Assembly (NCBI GenBank): GCA_900550735.1
Contig: URTD01000098.1
Location: 1-7,027, forward strand
Direction: 5' to 3'
DNA: 7,027 bases
Origin: an uncultured Collinsella sp.
Lineage (GTDB): Bacteria; Actinomycetota; Coriobacteriia; Coriobacteriales; Coriobacteriaceae
Made by a program: the position numbers and the translations under genes
Notes under the pieces: model-generated
Databases searched by the model: none
What the model was told of the DNA's origin: nothing
Seen by the model: only the letters and a program-made list of their open reading frames with translations
In this document: positions 3,910-7,027 of the stretch, piece after piece
Layout: every line of letters begins with the position of its first letter
Numbering within the stretch: the stretch's first letter is position 1

Positions 3910-6351
3910 CTACCCCAGCGAGCGGTTGAGGGAGCCGAGCTCGTCGTTGCCCATGGTGCGCCACATTTGGAAGATGCAACCGCGTGCCAGGAAAAAGAAG
4001 CCGTTGTCGACCAGTTGAACAGCGGCATCTGCCAGCTGATTCGTCACGGCGGACACTGGCGGCAGCTCGAGTCCAGCCTTGCGGATGGTCTCGACCGCTT
4101 CCTCGAACGTCGGAGGCTCGCTGACGCCCATCTCGTTCATAAGGCCCTGCATTTCTTCCAGCGCGCTACTGCCCGACTCCTCGCCGCGCGGCACCAGACG
4201 GTAACAAGCCAGCGCCAGGTCGAGCTGATCGCAATTCCAATAGGCAAACGCCAAGCGATAGAACAGGTAGCCGATTGCAGAACGATCGCTGGCAATACGT
4301 AGGCCGTGGCGCGCCACCTCGATAATCTCGTCAAAGCGCTCCAGACGCGCAAGCACGTTGATGAGCGCAAAGTGCGATTGCATGGACGAGCGCGCCAGAT
4401 CGTAAAGATGGCGCACCTCGGGCAGCGCTCGTTCAAAGTCCTCTTGCCCGGCGTAAAAGCTGCAGATCTCGTGCTGGGCAAAGTACAGCGCATCGGACGC
4501 ACGAAGGATTCGCACAGAGCGGTCTTCTTCCAACACCGGTAGCACCATGCGCACCAGCTGGTTATCGCAAAACTGCGTTTGAACCGGACCTGTCGCCAAA
4601 AGCTCGGCGACGGCGCACTTAGCCTCCAACTCCTCGACAAGACGAGAAAAGCCTTCAAAAGCACCTGTACGGTCGACTTTTGCCTGCTCGCGCAATTCAA
4701 CAACACGGGCCACGTATGGGTCGTCGTCCTCTTCCATGACCTCCAACTCGTCAGCCGTATCGGCAAGCAGCAGATCGCGCAGCGTCGGCGGCAGCGTGCG
4801 ATGGTCATCACGCGGACGAGTATGAACCTCCACAGGCTCAATCGTCTCCGGAGCGGTTGACTCATACGCCTCAAGTACACGCTTGCACGACATATCGTCC
4901 ATGTCCATGCTCTCAAGATCCTTGGCGACAGGCACGCAATCGGCCAGATAGGCCGCACGCCCAAAGAAATACGTTGCAACAACGCGCTCGCCCTGCTCAC
5001 TGTCGGGAGCAGCAATCTGCACATAGCAGCGCGTGATGCAGGTGCCCGCGGCAAAACACGCTGCCGCAAGCGTGAGTGCCACGCGCGCATCGTGCTCCGC
5101 GGCCCAGATCGCGCGCGTGTCCTCGTCCAGCTCGCGCCAGGCGTCATCCTGAGCGTCGTATTCACGTTGCGGCATGGCATCAACGACAGACTGCCCAAAC
5201 CGAACGAGCATAATCCCCTCGGCAACGTTTACTCGATAGGTATAGTCGAGCCGCGTGACCACGTTGAGCACCTCAACGATTCGCGCAAAACGGGTGCGCA
5301 CGTCCCACTCGCCGCCCGGCTGGCAAGCCACCGTACCCGGCTTGCCCCACGGGTTATCGCTCGAGGCCGTATCGAGCAGTCGGGGAACATCGTTGGTCGT
5401 CTTGGCGATATGCCACGCATCAAAGAGCGCGCAGCCCTCAAGACTCGGCGAGGATGCCGCAGGGACCAATCCGGCCCCGATGCGCTCAAGGATGCCGGAG
5501 AGGCGGTTGAGACGACACTCGATGGCAAGCAGCATGTCAATCTCGTCCTGATCCAGCAGGCTACGATCAAAATTGAGATAGAAAAGCTTTGAGCGATCAA
5601 TGCGAGCCAGGCTCATTTCGGACTTGGCGGCAATGGTGCGCAGACGGGGCAAGTCGACCTCGCTCATAAGGGCGGCGGCATAACGCTCGATACCACTCGG
5701 ATTCTCGGCATGGTCAACGCGGTAAAGCAGCGTCTCGATAGCGTCGGGGAGTGGTGACGTGTTAAAGCCCAAAAACACCTCGACCGGCTCGGGTAACTTT
5801 ACGAGCTTGATCTTGTCGACAACGTTTTGCATGTCCGCATCGAGACCGTCGACGCCCGCCGTGTTCGCAATAGCGCTTTCGGAGTTGGCAAATATCACGT
5901 AGCGCAGGAACATCGATGCCATGAACTCGCCGTAAGGAAGGGAGCGGGCCGAATTCCATGTCTCGTAGTCGGACTGCTCGCGCATGGGGCCTTCGGGAGA
6001 GCCGGCAGTTTGCGCACACACGCGCATTGCGCCGTTGGCTTCCCTTACCATAATCTCACCAATACTGGAATCCGACTCGTCAAGGACCAGTTCCATGTCG
6101 GGATCGTTGGGCAGCGGAGCCTCGCTGACGGGGCGGTCCACCTTGTACACCTCACCCGAAACGCTTACGTAGCCCAAAAGCGACACATGACTTTTGCCAA
6201 CGAATTCGACGACATAACAAGATTCAAGCTGATCCTCGCCAAAGAGTTTCCAGACCACGCCATATGAGCGTCCCGCAGGCTGCTCGGGCATCGCCGGAAA
6301 GCGCTTCTTGGGATCGAGAAACCTGAGCTTGTATGTCGGACGCTCTGCCAC
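3910..6351 (-). CDS. large hypothetical protein with C-terminal TPR-like helices
   Basis: Protein of 813 residues with no family I can name. It has no signal peptide or convincing membrane segment, so it is probably cytoplasmic. The first 80 residues look beta-rich (CYVVEFVGKSHVSLLGYVSVSGEVYKVDRP). Residues 85-450 are mixed alpha/beta without a recognisable catalytic motif. An acidic linker EVMEEDDDP covers 537-545. From about 617 to 720 there are helical pairs like tetratricopeptide repeats (ALYFAQHEICSFYAGQEDFERAL, then FALINVLARLERFDEIIEVARHGL, then LFYRLAFAYWNCDQLDLALACY), suggesting protein-protein contacts. The start is GTG at 6351, behind GGTGAT with a 5-nt gap. ATG codons further in (M21) lack a better ribosome site. 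It is transcribed in the same direction as the AAA gene, 162 nt apart, so separate transcription units are likely. Confidence 0.85.
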   Translation of the reverse strand: MAERPTYKLRFLDPKKRFPAMPEQPAGRSYGVVWKLFGEDQLESCYVVEFVGKSHVSLLGYVSVSGEVYKVDRPVSEAPLPNDPDMELVLDESDSSIGEIMVREANGAMRVCAQTAGSPEGPMREQSDYETWNSARSLPYGEFMASMFLRYVIFANSESAIANTAGVDGLDADMQNVVDKIKLVKLPEPVEVFLGFNTSPLPDAIETLLYRVDHAENPSGIERYAAALMSEVDLPRLRTIAAKSEMSLARIDRSKLFYLNFDRSLLDQDEIDMLLAIECRLNRLSGILERIGAGLVPAASSPSLEGCALFDAWHIAKTTNDVPRLLDTASSDNPWGKPGTVACQPGGEWDVRTRFARIVEVLNVVTRLDYTYRVNVAEGIMLVRFGQSVVDAMPQREYDAQDDAWRELDEDTRAIWAAEHDARVALTLAAACFAAGTCITRCYVQIAAPDSEQGERVVATYFFGRAAYLADCVPVAKDLESMDMDDMSCKRVLEAYESTAPETIEPVEVHTRPRDDHRTLPPTLRDLLLADTADELEVMEEDDDPYVARVVELREQAKVDRTGAFEGFSRLVEELEAKCAVAELLATGPVQTQFCDNQLVRMVLPVLEEDRSVRILRASDALYFAQHEICSFYAGQEDFERALPEVRHLYDLARSSMQSHFALINVLARLERFDEIIEVARHGLRIASDRSAIGYLFYRLAFAYWNCDQLDLALACYRLVPRGEESGSSALEEMQGLMNEMGVSEPPTFEEAVETIRKAGLELPPVSAVTNQLADAAVQLVDNGFFFLARGCIFQMWRTMGNDELGSLNRSLG

Positions 6352-6388
6352 GAAGTATCACCCTGATCGGTCGCTTGAAGAAGGAGTG

Positions 6389-6407
6389 GTCGCGAATAAG
6401 TCGCGAC
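6389..6407. promoter_or_regulatory. 7-bp perfect inverted repeat upstream of the large gene
   Basis: GTCGCGA, 5 nt, TCGCGAC lies 38-56 nt before the GTG start. Size and symmetry suit a dimeric repressor site or a leader hairpin. No convincing promoter hexamers were found around it. Confidence 0.35.
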
Positions 6408-6471
6408 ATCTACTCGGAATCTTACACGAGTCGACAGGAAATCGTCCGCTTCACGCTCGCGCCTCGACCGA

Positions 6472-6482
6472 GGTTCGAATCC
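6472..6482 (+). repeat. T-arm-like fragment, copy 3
   Basis: GGTTCGAATCC, the T-loop consensus on the plus strand, lies just beyond the tRNA-Arg terminator and opposite in direction to that tRNA. It is followed by ATGCAGTG, recalling CCCCAGTG after copy 1. No tRNA body adjoins it. Confidence 0.4.
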
Positions 6483-6493
6483 ATGCAGTGTTT

Positions 6494-6527
6494 ACGTAAA
6501 AGAAAAGCCCCCGTTGCCGGGAGCTTT
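6494..6527 (-). terminator. intrinsic terminator of tRNA-Arg
   Basis: On the minus strand a 10-bp stem (AAAGCTCCCG with CGGGGGCTTT) capped by a GCAA tetraloop (6527-6504) is followed by TTCTTTTACG. It begins 9 nt after the CCA end. Confidence 0.88.
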
Positions 6528-6536
6528 AATCTCAAA

Positions 6537-6613
6537 TGGTGCGGCGTATAGGATTCGAACCTATGACGTTCTGATTCGTAGTCAGACCCTCTATCCAGCT
6601 GAGGTAACGCCGC
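6537..6613 (-). tRNA. tRNA-Arg (anticodon ACG)
   Basis: Complete 77-nt tRNA. The acceptor GCGGCGT/ACGCCGC pairs perfectly, the discriminator is A and CCA is encoded (6539-6537). The anticodon stem TCTGA/TCAGA encloses loop CTACGAA, so the anticodon is ACG. In bacteria A34 is normally deaminated to inosine by TadA so that it reads CGU, CGC and CGA. The T-arm contains GGTTCGAATCC. Confidence 0.97.
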
Positions 6614-6625
6614 AGCGCGTTATTC

Positions 6626-6690
6626 ATAATGCCACCGCCCCTAGGTCGCGTCAAGAAAAAATTCTCTTAAAGTCAAAAAAATTTTTAGCC
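6626..6690 (-). promoter_or_regulatory. strong promoter of tRNA-Arg with AT-rich upstream element
   Basis: Minus-strand TTGACG (6654-6649), a 17-bp spacer and CATTAT (6631-6626) end 12 nt before the mature 5' end. Upstream of the -35, positions 6655-6690 are almost purely A/T with A- and T-tracts, as in UP elements contacted by the RNA polymerase alpha subunit at stable-RNA promoters. Confidence 0.75.
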
Positions 6691-6950
6691 GCACGCATCC
6701 AAGCAACGGAAAAGCAGGTAGATGGCTCGCGCCTGCCCAAATATTTTTCCCCTCCCCCATGTTGTTGCCCCACATTCAAAAATGGGACGCTTGTAGCGCT
6801 TTGCACGACGCTTTTGGGACCCAAGGCACTTCCTAAAATGCCCCCGACCGATAGCCTCGTAAGTAGGAAGGGCCCATGACGGCATCCGTTGATCCACGCA
6901 GCGACTCATGGGTCGAAATGAAAAGAACGCACACGAAAGGACGAGGACCT
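6691..6950. other. intergenic region without a supported gene
   Basis: Between the tRNA-Arg promoter and the lipoprotein start I see no credible coding frame on either strand. It holds a possible -10 TAAAAT (6834-6839, no clear -35) for the lipoprotein. It also holds a 9-bp stem pairing 6871-6879 with 6906-6914 in the would-be leader. Confidence 0.5.
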
Positions 6951-7027
6951 ATGAAGATCACCAAGAAACTACTGGCGGTATGCGTTGCGGCTCTTGCCCT
7001 GAGCATGGCCCTCATGGGCTGCAACGG
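6951..7027 (+). CDS. lipoprotein, N-terminal part only (cut by window end)
   Basis: Only 25 codons and 2 bases are visible. They begin with a lipoprotein signal peptide: basic n-region MKITKK, hydrophobic core LLAVCVAALALSMA, and lipobox LMGC with the lipidated cysteine at residue 24, followed by N25. The mature protein would be anchored on the outer face of the cytoplasmic membrane. The ATG at 6951 is preferred because AAAGGACGAGG lies just upstream. An in-frame ATG at 6918 would add 11 residues but has no ribosome site. Nothing of the mature domain is seen, so it could be a solute-binding protein or any other lipoprotein. Confidence 0.8.
   Translation, partial: MKITKKLLAVCVAALALSMALMGCN

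Noticed and set aside
4137..5225. Minus-strand 362-codon frame inside the 813-residue gene
   Set aside because: Arg/Ser/Cys-rich frame-shifted shadow of the real frame on the same strand.
6514..6879. Plus-strand 121-codon frame
   Set aside because: It runs antisense through tRNA-Arg and its promoter (IRTYDVLIRSQ is a tRNA shadow); no ribosome site and no domain.

Overview
The window reads as chromosomal DNA from a GC-rich actinobacterium. Gene style, short GC-rich intergenic regions and protein flavour suggest the Coriobacteriia, most likely a Collinsella-like gut bacterium. That placement is inference; no marker gene in the window proves it. Layout: a partial VanR-like response regulator gene (1-503, minus) diverges from a secreted D-alanyl-D-alanine carboxypeptidase of the PBP5/S11 type (701-2041, plus), which ends at a strong intrinsic terminator.

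An unusual RNA-rich interval follows (2100-2500). It holds an intact minus-strand tRNA-Ser(GCU) with its own promoter and terminator. Downstream of that lies a second copy of the tRNA-Ser 3' end plus terminator, offset by 190 bp and lacking a tRNA body. In place of the body is a stack of hairpins closed by an 8-bp helix, and antisense-oriented T-arm fragments are scattered around it. A perfect 19-bp inverted repeat (2561-2615) sits between the tRNA and the next gene.

The next gene (2665-3747, minus) is an ORC/Cdc6- or archaeal-ATPase-like AAA/STAND ATP-binding protein with a C-terminal winged helix. It is preceded by three tandem 19-bp repeats carrying six TTTARC motifs about one helical turn apart, right where its promoter or operator should be. 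Upstream of that, in the same direction, is an 813-residue protein with TPR-like helices near its C terminus (3910-6351) and no recognised function.

A minus-strand tRNA-Arg(ACG) with a good promoter, an AT-rich upstream element and a terminator follows (6537-6613). The window ends in the first 25 codons of a plus-strand lipoprotein (6951-7027).

The best-supported functional pairing is the regulator and the carboxypeptidase: both belong to cell-wall biology, share one intergenic region, and that region carries an OmpR-type direct repeat. The strongest candidates for something undescribed are the hairpin stack after tRNA-Ser and the repeat array ahead of the AAA gene.
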